Of a stretch of 28,981 nt of DNA, positions 1 through 6,941 are shown in pieces. Origin of the DNA: Candidatus Gastranaerophilales bacterium (lineage in GTDB: Bacteria > Cyanobacteriota > Vampirovibrionia > Gastranaerophilales > Gastranaerophilaceae); contig CAJULX010000024.1 in the NCBI GenBank assembly GCA_910587245.1, positions 1 to 28,981 of the forward strand, in the 5' to 3' direction. The stretch's first letter is position 1; every line of letters starts with the position of its first letter. The notes under the pieces were generated by a model. The model was not told the DNA's origin and did not search any database. It was given only the letters and a program-made list of their open reading frames with translations. Position numbers and translations under genes: made by a program.

Positions 1-210
1 CTGCCCTTTTTTAACATAATCTCCTTCTTCAAAATATAATTCCTTTAATCTGCCTGAAACCCTGAATGAAAGCGCTGTTTCCCTGATTTCAATATTTCCG
101 TAAAGTAAAACTTCATTGTCGTTTTTCTTTTTAAAAAATAAAAAATACACGACAGCAAAAACAACAGCCGCAAGAATTAAAACCAAAAGCCATATTTTCC
201 GTCCCTTCAT
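1..210 (-). CDS. HlyD-family membrane fusion protein, N-terminal part (cut by window edge)
   Basis: This is an open frame of 70 codons starting with ATG at 210 and running off the left edge, so it is partial. Residues 6-26 form one hydrophobic membrane anchor (WLLVLILAAVVFAVVYFLFF), followed by a KKK stop-transfer run. The next part (GNIEIRETALSFRVSGRLKELYFEEGDYVKKGQ, split as GNIEIRETALSF and RVSGRLKELYFEEGDYV) is typical of the first beta strands of the lipoyl/barrel-sandwich domain of HlyD/YbhG-like periplasmic adaptors. It begins five bases after the stop of the TolC-like gene, with GGGGTGAG as a ribosome site inside that gene's end, so the two form one operon. Such adaptors join an inner-membrane ABC or RND/MFS pump to the outer-membrane channel. 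The pump gene should lie beyond the left edge. The family is well supported; the substrate cannot be told. Confidence 0.8.
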   Translation of the reverse strand, partial: MKGRKIWLLVLILAAVVFAVVYFLFFKKKNDNEVLLYGNIEIRETALSFRVSGRLKELYFEEGDYVKKGQ

Positions 211-215
211 AAAGC

Positions 216-1577
216 CTATATCTCACCCCCGAGCGCCTTATACAGGGAAATTAAATCAATAAATTTCTGCACCTTGGAATTCAGTACTTTTGATTTTTCA
301 TACAAAAATTGATTATTCTTATCAAGAACATCCAAAACTCCCTTCACCCCTAAATTATAAGAATTTGATACTCTTATAAAATTATCCTCTTCAAAATCTA
401 AATTTGAAAGATTTGCCCTATAGGTTTTTTCATCCTCTTTTAAATTATACAAAGCGTCATTCACCTCTTTTAAAGCCTTAAGGTCTGTATCCAGATATTC
501 ATTAAGCATTCTTTCGTATGCAATTTTTTTCTGTTTTAAATCAAAAATTCTTTTTCCGCCCGTAAAAATTTTCTCATTAGCCCCCGCCATTAAATTTGCA
601 ACAGCTCCTTTCCATAAAAAATTCGGCGTTAAAGTAGAAAACATCAATACGCCAAAAACATTTATATCGGGCAAAAATTCCTTCCTTGCAAGAAGTATAT
701 CAATCTTTGCCTTTTTTAAATTTGCCTCTTTTTGAAGAATATCGGGCCGTGCAAGAATTTCATCCGATTGAATGCACACAGGGATATTTCCCCCGTATTC
801 AATTTTTTCAATATTTGTTATTTCATAATAATTTGAGGGCGCCTCCCCTGTTAAATAAGAAAGCCTTGAATTAAATTCTTCAAGCCGTTTTTTGTAATCA
901 TTCAAAATCGTTTCTTCTGAAAACACCTCTTTTTTAACATTATTAAGTTCAATTTTCCCCAAAACTCCTCTATCAAAGCTTTTTTGAACCCTTTTTAACC
1001 TTTCTTTTTTGTTTTGAATAATTTTATTTTGAATATTAATCTGTTCATTTAAATTTGCAATATTAAAATAAGCCCCCGCAATCTCTCCCGCAAGCGAAAT
1101 TGCCGCCCCTTTTTCTTCATAAATTGCGGCATTGATATCTTCCCGTTTCATTTCTATTTTATTTTTTCTTTTGCCGAATAAATCAATCTCCCACATAGTC
1201 ATAAAAGGAAGTGCAAAAGCATTATCCCGAAAGCCCTGATAGGGAAAAGCAACATGCGGAATTTTCACCCCGAGATAATTTGCCCCGACGCTTAAACTCG
1301 GGAATTCTTTTGATATTTCAATATTTTTAACCTGATAAAGTTCATTGATTTTAAGCCTTAAATTTTTAAGATTATAATTATTATTCATCCCGAGGATTAC
1401 ATATTTTACAAGGCATTCATCATCAAACCTTTGAAAAAAATCTATATTAATATATTCAACCCTGTCTTTTTCTTTTAATTTTTCGGAGCAAAACCCTGTG
1501 TTTAAAATCTGAAAACACATAAATATAATAAAAAACGTTATTAATCTTTTAAAACGTGTTTCCAATTTTATAACCAT
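216..1577 (-). CDS. TolC-family outer-membrane efflux protein
   Basis: The product is 453 aa, the usual size for outer-membrane factors of tripartite efflux or type I secretion systems. A signal peptide (residues about 8-30, RLITFFIIFMCFQILNTGFC) ends near Cys30, which could be a lipid-attachment site although TGFC is not a textbook lipobox. The two-repeat, helix-rich OEP layout is clear: LRLKINELYQVKNIEISKEF early in the first half, and in the second half the family signature RPDILQKEANLKKAKIDIL followed by ARKEFLPDINVFG. An aromatic/Gly-rich stretch (PHVAFPYQGFRDNAF) may be in the first beta hairpin. It is co-transcribed with the HlyD-like gene just downstream. It diverges from the alcohol dehydrogenase gene across a 96-bp gap. 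Role inferred from family: trans-envelope export of drugs, metabolites or proteins. Confidence 0.88.
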   Translation of the reverse strand: MVIKLETRFKRLITFFIIFMCFQILNTGFCSEKLKEKDRVEYINIDFFQRFDDECLVKYVILGMNNNYNLKNLRLKINELYQVKNIEISKEFPSLSVGANYLGVKIPHVAFPYQGFRDNAFALPFMTMWEIDLFGKRKNKIEMKREDINAAIYEEKGAAISLAGEIAGAYFNIANLNEQINIQNKIIQNKKERLKRVQKSFDRGVLGKIELNNVKKEVFSEETILNDYKKRLEEFNSRLSYLTGEAPSNYYEITNIEKIEYGGNIPVCIQSDEILARPDILQKEANLKKAKIDILLARKEFLPDINVFGVLMFSTLTPNFLWKGAVANLMAGANEKIFTGGKRIFDLKQKKIAYERMLNEYLDTDLKALKEVNDALYNLKEDEKTYRANLSNLDFEEDNFIRVSNSYNLGVKGVLDVLDKNNQFLYEKSKVLNSKVQKFIDLISLYKALGGEI

Positions 1578-1673
1578 CCTTATAATCTACAAAAAGATAA
1601 TATATGCTATTATTAAAAATAGTTATTACCGATAGGGATAATACCCGATATAAAAAGGGAAGGAGAATTTTTA

Positions 1674-2828
1674 ATGAACAATTTTGAATTTCAGGCGCCG
1701 ACAAAAATTATCTTCGGAGCTGATACAATTTCAAGAGTAAAAGATGAAATACCGAAAGATAAAAAAATCCTCATGACATACGGCGGAGGCTCCATCAGAA
1801 AAAACGGGATTTATAAACAGGTAATGGAAGCACTTTCGGAACACACCGTAATGGAATTCGGCGGAATTGAACCAAATCCGAAATTTGAAACTTTAATGAA
1901 AGCGGTTGAAATTGTAAAAAATGAAAAAATTGATTTTCTTCTCTCTGTCGGCGGGGGTTCAACGCTTGACGGTACAAAATTTATCGCGGCAGCCGCAAAA
2001 TTTGAAGGCGACCCCTGGACTATTTTATCAAAAGGTGCCGAAATTAAAGATGCGGTTCCCCTGGGCGATATTATCACCCTTCCTGCTACAGGTTCAGAGA
2101 TGAATAACGGCGCTGTTATATCAAAACTTGAAACAAAAGAAAAACTTGCCTTCCATTCAAATTTTGTTTACCCTAAATTTTCAATCATAGACCCGAAAAC
2201 AACCTATTCTCTTCCTGAAAAACAGACGGTTAACGGCATTGTGGATACTTTTGTACACACAATGGAGCAGTATGCAACATATGAAGTAAATTCTCCGCTT
2301 CAAGACGAATGGATGCTCGGGCTAATTAAAACTTTAATGAAAGAAGCCAAAAAAGTTCTTAAAAAACCCGATGATTATGAAGCAAGAGCAAATATTTTCT
2401 GGTGTGCAACCTGCGGGCTTAATTACTGGATGTCTTTAGGCTGTGTACAGGATTGGTCAACCCATATGATAGGGCATGAATTAACCGCGCTTTACGGAAT
2501 TGACCATGGAGAATCTTTAGCTGTGGTGCTCACCCGTGTTTGGAAAAACAGAAAACGCGATAAAATGGATAAACTCGCTAAAATGGCGGTAGAAGTATTC
2601 GGCGCAAACGATTTTCTGCCGAAAAACATTCTTGCCGATATCACAATTAAAAAAACAAAAAAATTCTTTGAATCTTTGGGAAGAAGAACAAACCTCTCGG
2701 ATTACGGCATAGATAAGCTTGATGCCGCAAAAAAGATATCCGAAAGATTCAAAGAAAGAGGATTTATTCTTGGTGAAAGAAACAATATCACCCCTGATGA
2801 AGTTTATGAAATTTTAATGAACTGCTAA
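1674..2828 (+). CDS. yqhD: NADP-dependent iron/zinc alcohol dehydrogenase, YqhD/BDH type
   Basis: This 384-aa protein is a group III (iron-containing fold) alcohol dehydrogenase, full length for YqhD or clostridial butanol dehydrogenase. GGGS at 37-40, the NADP-binding turn of YqhD, and GGGSTLDGTKF at 93-103 form the dinucleotide site. The metal ligands expected from E. coli YqhD are all present with the right spacing: D191, H195, H264 and H278 (in DTFVH, DWSTHMIGHEL and GIDHGES). It would reduce short aldehydes to alcohols with NADPH in the cytoplasm, for fermentative redox balance or aldehyde detoxification. A strong ribosome site, AAGGAGA, sits just before the ATG. It stands alone, divergent from the efflux operon. 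Two CCGATA copies at about 1629 and 1646 flank a possible GATAAT -10 box and might be an operator. Confidence 0.92.
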   Translation: MNNFEFQAPTKIIFGADTISRVKDEIPKDKKILMTYGGGSIRKNGIYKQVMEALSEHTVMEFGGIEPNPKFETLMKAVEIVKNEKIDFLLSVGGGSTLDGTKFIAAAAKFEGDPWTILSKGAEIKDAVPLGDIITLPATGSEMNNGAVISKLETKEKLAFHSNFVYPKFSIIDPKTTYSLPEKQTVNGIVDTFVHTMEQYATYEVNSPLQDEWMLGLIKTLMKEAKKVLKKPDDYEARANIFWCATCGLNYWMSLGCVQDWSTHMIGHELTALYGIDHGESLAVVLTRVWKNRKRDKMDKLAKMAVEVFGANDFLPKNILADITIKKTKKFFESLGRRTNLSDYGIDKLDAAKKISERFKERGFILGERNNITPDEVYEILMNC

Positions 2829-2941
2829 CTTCAAAATAAAAGCAGGAGCTGGTGTCCGCTCCATGTATTTTGTTAAAAGTTATGATAAAATATCCTATAT
2901 TTATTTGCACTTTTAAAAATATTAATAAAGGAGAAAAATTT

Positions 2942-3361
2942 ATGAAAAAACTCGCAGTCTTAATTGCAATGCTTGTTATGACATTCAGCGTGCAAGAAAC
3001 TTTTGCACACCATCATACAAGAAATCTTCAAACCGAATATCATCATTACGATTTTGAATACATGCCGGGCGACAAAGGCGGCTACACAGGCGCTTCAGAC
3101 ACTGAAATCGTAAGTGTTTTGCAGGCTAAAAAGCTTGGAAGCAGCGTTTATGTTAAATTAAAAGGCAAAATCGTATCAAAAATCGGCAAAGAAATGTATT
3201 TATTTAAAGATAATACAGGCACCGTTAAAATCGAAATTGATGACGATGATTGGAAAGGCGTAAAAGCAGGCCCCAAAGATACCGTTATCATTGAAGGCGA
3301 ACTTGAAAGAGAACAGGGCGGCGTTATTGTTGATGTTGACAGGGTAGAGCTTGCAAACTAA
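2942..3361 (+). CDS. Periplasmic BOF-family (YgiW/DUF388) OB-fold protein
   Basis: I place the start at the ATG at 2942, after AAAGGAG at 2929-2935. The longer open frame reaching back to 2852 lacks a ribosome site, and its extra residues would precede the signal peptide. The resulting 139-aa protein has a clean signal peptide (MKKLAVLIAMLVMTFSVQETFA, cut before HHH). A His/Tyr-rich linker (HHHTRNLQTEYHHYDFEYMP) follows. The rest is one BOF domain, residues about 55-139, with the family landmarks VYVKLKGKIV, YLFKDNTGTVKIEID, DWKG and DTVIIEGELE. E. coli YgiW and YdeI of this family are periplasmic stress-tolerance proteins that may bind small ligands or cations; their exact biochemistry is unclear. 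The histidine-rich linker could bind metal (inference). A terminator follows 47 bases downstream. Confidence 0.85.
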   Translation: MKKLAVLIAMLVMTFSVQETFAHHHTRNLQTEYHHYDFEYMPGDKGGYTGASDTEIVSVLQAKKLGSSVYVKLKGKIVSKIGKEMYLFKDNTGTVKIEIDDDDWKGVKAGPKDTVIIEGELEREQGGVIVDVDRVELAN

Positions 3362-3407
3362 ATAATATATTCTTCCGTAATATTAAACAAATATTAAGAA
3401 TTGTAAC

Positions 3408-3449
3408 AAACAAAATGAATCTTGAATTTTCGGGGTTCATTTTGTTTTT
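3408..3449 (+). terminator. Rho-independent terminator after BOF gene
   Basis: A perfect 12-bp stem (3408-3419 AAACAAAATGAA pairs with 3436-3447) closes a 16-nt loop and runs into a T tract at 3445-3449. It lies 47 bases after the stop of the BOF-family gene and before the promoter of the LysM gene. The stem starts and ends with A/T runs, so it could also work on the other strand. Confidence 0.75.
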
Positions 3450-3500
3450 ATATATACATAAGATATGTGAAGTATATACAATCTGAAAGAAAGTCGGTTA

Positions 3501-4349
3501 GTGATGACAGAAGTTTATGTAATTCAAAAAGGCGATACGCTTACAAAAATTGCAAAAGAAAAATATGGCTTAAGCGGAAATGCAGCCTATCAAAAAGCCC
3601 TTGAAATTGCAAAAGAAAACGGTATTCAAAACCCGAATTTAATATATACGGGGAACTCTTTAAACCTTAACGGTCTTGGCGAAGAAGAACCGAAAGCCGA
3701 AGGTGATAATTTTCAGCAGCAAAATGCCGAGCAGGCTCCCGTTGAAAATACTTACAACAATCTTTTATGTGCTCAAAAGCAATATTTTCAAGCTCTTGCG
3801 GGTTTAAACGAAGAAAATAAAGAAGTACCGCAAAGCTTCCAAATTGCGGAACTGACAGAAGAAAATACCGAGCAGGATTATATTAACGCCATTTTAGAAC
3901 TTACCGAACAGCACATTGAAGAAAATGATAAAGAAGATGAAAACGGCGTAAAAGACGGCGTTATAGATTATGAAGAATTTGCGGCACAGCAGATTGCCTT
4001 CTACCGCAGCACATACGGCGATTTAGACACAAACGATGATGAACTTGAACAGTTAATGGGGCTTCAAAGTATATTCAATATGTATGATATTGATGAAAGC
4101 GGTGTTTTGGAAACAAACGAAGTGGCGTTCTCATACATTGCATCGGATATAAACCTTGACGATACAACTTTCGGACAAAAAGCGGGGATTAATATCGGAG
4201 GCCAGGCAGAGCTTGACGGAGTAATAGATTTTGAACAAATGAACATTGCTGCAATGCTGTTCAACGACGATATGCTTCAAGGCGGCAAAACCTATTCAAA
4301 TATCTATAACAAAATATCACACCTGTTTACGGATAACAAAGGCGAATAA
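3501..4349 (+). CDS. LysM domain protein with EF-hand-like calcium sites, no signal peptide
   Basis: The 282-aa product starts at GTG 3501 or ATG 3504, one codon apart; GAAAGAAAG lies at 3486-3494. Residues 4-56 are a single LysM domain (VYVIQKGDTLTKIAKEKYG, then NPNLIYTGNSLNL), a fold that binds peptidoglycan or chitin glycans. Residues 60-135 are a Glu/Gln-rich linker. The C-terminal half holds EF-hand loops: a textbook 12-residue loop at 196-207 (DIDESGVLETNE), and two related segments, KDGVIDYEEF at 151-160 and LDGVIDFEQM at 238-247, which look like repeats of one unit. There is no hydrophobic leader, so either it stays in the cytoplasm or it leaves by a route not using Sec. A possible TACAAT -10 box is at 3477-3482. 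Function is not known; calcium-dependent wall binding is inference. Confidence 0.75.
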   Translation: MMTEVYVIQKGDTLTKIAKEKYGLSGNAAYQKALEIAKENGIQNPNLIYTGNSLNLNGLGEEEPKAEGDNFQQQNAEQAPVENTYNNLLCAQKQYFQALAGLNEENKEVPQSFQIAELTEENTEQDYINAILELTEQHIEENDKEDENGVKDGVIDYEEFAAQQIAFYRSTYGDLDTNDDELEQLMGLQSIFNMYDIDESGVLETNEVAFSYIASDINLDDTTFGQKAGINIGGQAELDGVIDFEQMNIAAMLFNDDMLQGGKTYSNIYNKISHLFTDNKGE

Positions 4350-4408
4350 ACAAAGGCAAACAACAAATAAGCCTATTATAAACCGTCACATGCAGATGCA
4401 GTCTTGGC

Positions 4409-5080
4409 TTAATAATCATTTTCCAAAAATTCAAAAAGCTTCTCGAAATTAAAATATAGTTGATTTACAGGGATATCCTCATCCACTTCAATAGTGATAA
4501 CGGGGATATCCCTTTCAACACCGGCATAAGTTCCAAAACTCCCCGGTGTAGGGTAACCTATATCTTTTTGAACAGGATACCCTGTTATTTCAGATACCTT
4601 TTGTGCAAGTCTTAAGGCTCCGCCGTTTTTATCCCCGTCATAATTTACGATTTTATAGGGAGCATGAATAGTTATAACGGCATCAAAATTAATCTCATTC
4701 ATTAAAGATACGACAAATTGCGTTTCTTCTTCGCTTCCTGCTGTCTTTCCGCCAAAATAATCGGCAGCATTTTCTCCCGCGGCAGATGTATCTTCCCCCC
4801 AGTTTTTAGTGGGAAAATTCCTGTTTAAATCTACCCCGTTTTTATTTACGCGTGTTTTAGCCGAATTGAGCCTCGGAATATAGTAAAGATTATTCTTTCC
4901 CTTGTGCTCCATACTAAAAACACCTTCCGCTCCGCAATTATCAGCCTTTATATTGCGCCCGAGGTATTTATTTATAAAAAATTCACCCTGTTCTTCATCA
5001 CCATGAAAAACACCGATAACAAGGATGTTTTTTGTTTTCTTGTTATCGGTATTTAATCTTTTTATTAATTCTATCGGCAT
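4409..5080 (-). CDS. mpaA: M14 zinc carboxypeptidase, MpaA-like murein peptide amidase
   Basis: The 223-aa protein has the M14 metallopeptidase landmarks. The zinc ligands are H26 and E29 (FHGDEEQG) and H139 (TIHAPY); the substrate-carboxylate arginine is in DLNRNFP (R87); the catalytic glutamate is E198 (ITIEVDE). It has no signal peptide and is close in length to E. coli MpaA, a cytoplasmic enzyme that cuts the gamma-D-Glu-meso-Dap bond of recycled murein tripeptide. Its start lies 6 bases after the stop of rpaB with no clear Shine-Dalgarno sequence, so it is probably translated by coupling and co-transcribed with the regulator. It is convergent with the LysM gene. Peptidoglycan recycling is the best guess; a carboxypeptidase or deacylase of the same clan on another substrate is possible. 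Confidence 0.72.
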   Translation of the reverse strand: MPIELIKRLNTDNKKTKNILVIGVFHGDEEQGEFFINKYLGRNIKADNCGAEGVFSMEHKGKNNLYYIPRLNSAKTRVNKNGVDLNRNFPTKNWGEDTSAAGENAADYFGGKTAGSEEETQFVVSLMNEINFDAVITIHAPYKIVNYDGDKNGGALRLAQKVSEITGYPVQKDIGYPTPGSFGTYAGVERDIPVITIEVDEDIPVNQLYFNFEKLFEFLENDY

Positions 5081-5086
5081 ACAATC

Positions 5087-5833
5087 TTAATTAATTCTCT
5101 GGAACATATACCCTATGCCGCGTGCGGTCAAAATTAATTCAGGGTTTGCAGGGTCTGCTTCAAGTTTTGAACGTAATCTTGAAATATGAACATCCACAAC
5201 TCTTGTATCAATTCTGTGATCCGGCGGATAAGCCCATACATGCTGCAATATTTCATTTCTTGAATAAGCTTGTCCTGAATTGTTAACCAATAATTCAAGA
5301 AGGCTGAATTCCATGCCTGTCAATCTTATTCTTTCATTTTTTCTGTATACCTGACGTCTTGCGGTATCAATTTTGATACTTCCTGTTGTAATAACGTTCT
5401 TGGCGGTTTTACCTGAAGGTACGGAAATCTCTTTTGTCGTAGTACGTCTTAACACCGCTTTAACTCTGGCTTCAAGCTCTTTCGGGCTGAAAGGCTTGAT
5501 AACATAATCATCGGCACCTAATTCTAACCCTGTAATTCTTTCGGATACATCGCCAAGGGCTGTTAATATAATAATCGGAACATCTGATGTTCTTCTTATT
5601 TCTCTTGTAACGCCATAGCCGTCCATTTTAGGCATCATAACATCTAAAATCACAAGATCAGGCATGGTTTTATTGTATACTTCAACGGCCTCTTCGCCAT
5701 CTTCAGCTGTCACAACGTCATAGCCTACCATTTTAAGTCTGGTTTCCAAAATTCTTCTGATACTGGCTTCATCGTCTGCCACGAGAATTTTTTGTTTCAC
5801 TTCACCCGTTTCATTTTGCAAATCGTCAGTCAT
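5087..5833 (-). CDS. rpaB: OmpR/PhoB-type response regulator, RpaB ortholog
   Basis: The 248-aa protein has a receiver domain (residues 14-125) with acidic pair D20/D21, phospho-acceptor D64 (LVILDVMMPKMDGYG), T91 and K113 (VIKPFSPKEL), then a winged-helix DNA-binding domain (about 150-246). Long stretches match the cyanobacterial regulator RpaB as I remember it: EASIRRILETRL, GYDVVTAEDGEEA, LGDVSERITGLELGADDY, IRLTGMEFSLLELLV and VVDVHISRLRSKLE. In cyanobacteria RpaB is essential, is phosphorylated by the kinase Hik33/NblS and binds HLR1 sites to control photosystem and stress genes. No histidine kinase gene is nearby. A ribosome site, AGGA, precedes the ATG, and the AT-rich leader is long. 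Identity as the RpaB subfamily is strong; its target genes here are unknown. Confidence 0.88.
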   Translation of the reverse strand: MTDDLQNETGEVKQKILVADDEASIRRILETRLKMVGYDVVTAEDGEEAVEVYNKTMPDLVILDVMMPKMDGYGVTREIRRTSDVPIIILTALGDVSERITGLELGADDYVIKPFSPKELEARVKAVLRRTTTKEISVPSGKTAKNVITTGSIKIDTARRQVYRKNERIRLTGMEFSLLELLVNNSGQAYSRNEILQHVWAYPPDHRIDTRVVDVHISRLRSKLEADPANPELILTARGIGYMFQRIN

Positions 5834-5953
5834 TCTTAAAAAAATCCTATCTTTTCCCTTTTGTTATTCCAAATATTCCATTACGAAATATTGATTTTTA
5901 TAAACATATATTAACACATATTAAGTTTTTTTGAAAACAAAATTTAATGTTTA

Positions 5954-5983
5954 TAAATAAATCTTAAGAGAAAATAAAGTCAA
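5954..5983 (-). promoter_or_regulatory. Possible rpaB promoter
   Basis: Read on the minus strand, TTGACT (5978-5983) and TATTTA (5954-5959) are 18 bases apart, giving a leader of about 115 bases before the rpaB ATG. The surrounding 5834-6037 stretch is very AT-rich and holds no gene that I can see. The -10 match is weak, so confidence is low. Confidence 0.3.
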
Positions 5984-6037
5984 AATCAATAGCACATTTA
6001 AAATATTTTCACCATTTATCATAAAAACCCGCCGTAC

Positions 6038-6071
6038 AAACAAAAATAAAGCCAATCGAAAGACGATTGGC
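6038..6071 (-). terminator. Rho-independent terminator after the 184-aa coiled-coil gene
   Basis: A perfect 8-bp stem, GCCAATCG with CGATTGGC (6051-6071, loop of 5), is followed on the minus strand by TTTATTTTTG at 6050-6041. It lies 43 bases after the stop of the gene at 6114-6668. Confidence 0.8.
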
Positions 6072-6113
6072 GAATTAAGGTTATAAGTTTAATTGATTAG
6101 GAGTTAAACTTTT

Positions 6114-6668
6114 TTATGCGGAGAATTTAATTGCATCTCTTTGAATATTTGAATCAATTCTTTGAGATAAGTTGTTATATTCTGCTTCTGCCGCTTTTAA
6201 TTGAGTCTCAATTCTTTCCTGTTCCGTTTGAAGAGCTTTTTCTTCTTCATTCAATTGAGCGCTGACTTCTTTTGCGTATTCTTCCAATTCTTGTTTATAA
6301 ATTTCATTAAATAATAAATATGCCTGTTCTGAATTTGCATAAGTGGCATCAATTGAATTTTGAGCGTAGTTATATTGTCCGCCTGTCTGCATTTGAAGCC
6401 CCTGCATCTGCTGGATATAAGCATCTGTTTTAATTTGTGCGGATTGATAAGCAATTCCTGAAGAATTTGCCATAAAATCCATTTGAGTGCCAAAGAGAGA
6501 GGAAGGACAGGTAGCAGCTTCATTGTAGGTTATAACACCATCGGCGATGTTATTTGCATAACTTTGCAAATCCTGCAGTCTTTGAGATATTTGAGTTAAT
6601 TTCATTTCGAAGTTGCTCATTCTTTGCTTCAGCGCAACTTTCCTTAACGACAACATTACCCAAGACAT
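6114..6668 (-). CDS. Hypothetical coiled-coil protein, 184 aa
   Basis: I do not recognise a named family. The N-terminus (MSWVMLSLRKVALKQRMSN) is followed by heptad-like segments at about 18-45 (EMKLTQISQRLQDLQSYANN), then a Gln/Ala/Tyr-rich middle (YIQQMQGLQMQTGGQYNYAQ). A long charged coiled coil spans 125-178 (ELEEYAKEVSAQLNEEEKAL onward). There is no signal peptide or membrane segment. The ribosome site is GGAGG directly before the ATG, and a -10 TATAAT with a weak -35 lies about 95 bases upstream, so the gene is monocistronic with its own terminator. The chain resembles filament or secretion-associated helical proteins in composition only. Possibly structural or envelope-linked (inference). 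Confidence 0.7.
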   Translation of the reverse strand: MSWVMLSLRKVALKQRMSNFEMKLTQISQRLQDLQSYANNIADGVITYNEAATCPSSLFGTQMDFMANSSGIAYQSAQIKTDAYIQQMQGLQMQTGGQYNYAQNSIDATYANSEQAYLLFNEIYKQELEEYAKEVSAQLNEEEKALQTEQERIETQLKAAEAEYNNLSQRIDSNIQRDAIKFSA

Positions 6669-6768
6669 CGTCTGCCTCCTAACCTAAGTTCTTCCTTCAT
6701 TTGCTTAAACTTAAAAGTTCTTTGTTTTCTTTTCCTAACCTGAAATTTTAAATTTAAACCAACCTTAC

Positions 6769-6797
6769 ATTATAATAAAGAATTTCTTCCTTAAAAA
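6769..6797 (-). promoter_or_regulatory. Promoter of the 184-aa coiled-coil gene
   Basis: On the minus strand a perfect TATAAT (6769-6774) lies 17 bases after TTTTTA (6792-6797). The start of transcription near 6762 leaves a leader of about 95 bases that holds only AT-rich sequence and the GGAGG ribosome site. Confidence 0.5.
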
Positions 6798-6830
6798 ATT
6801 GCCTTTTGTTTTTCGTTATGTAAGGTTTTC

Positions 6831-6848
6831 TTTACAATTCTTAACATG
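6831..6848 (+). promoter_or_regulatory. HLR1-like (RpaB box) candidate upstream of coiled-coil gene
   Basis: TTTACAATTCTTAACATG matches 14 of the 16 fixed positions of the cyanobacterial HLR1 consensus, two KTTACAWW copies two bases apart. The first half is perfect. It lies 56 bases upstream of the TATAAT box of the minus-strand gene and faces away from it. The consensus is short and AT-rich, so chance matches occur. Confidence 0.35.
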
Positions 6849-6851
6849 TCA

Positions 6852-6874
6852 AAACCCATGGGACACATGGGTTT
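6852..6874. other. Hairpin or palindrome downstream of gatD
   Basis: AAACCCATG pairs perfectly with CATGGGTTT around a 5-base loop (GGACA). It lies 68 bases beyond the gatD stop. On the minus strand it is followed by only a short T run (TTTTG), so it may be a weak terminator for gatD or an operator next to the HLR1-like site. Confidence 0.45.
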
Positions 6875-6941
6875 CCATGATTTTAAACTTACAAAATTAA
6901 GATACCGGGGGTTCTTAAAAACCCTAAAATATCAACTGAAA

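Noticed and set aside
2852..2941. Longer N-terminus of the BOF protein
   Set aside because: The extra 30 residues would precede a complete signal peptide, and the ribosome site AAAGGAG lies before the ATG at 2942.
5898..5915. HLR1 box in the rpaB leader (autoregulation)
   Set aside because: The best candidate, GTTAATATATGTTTATAA on the minus strand, fits only 11 of 16 positions and contains no TTACA core.
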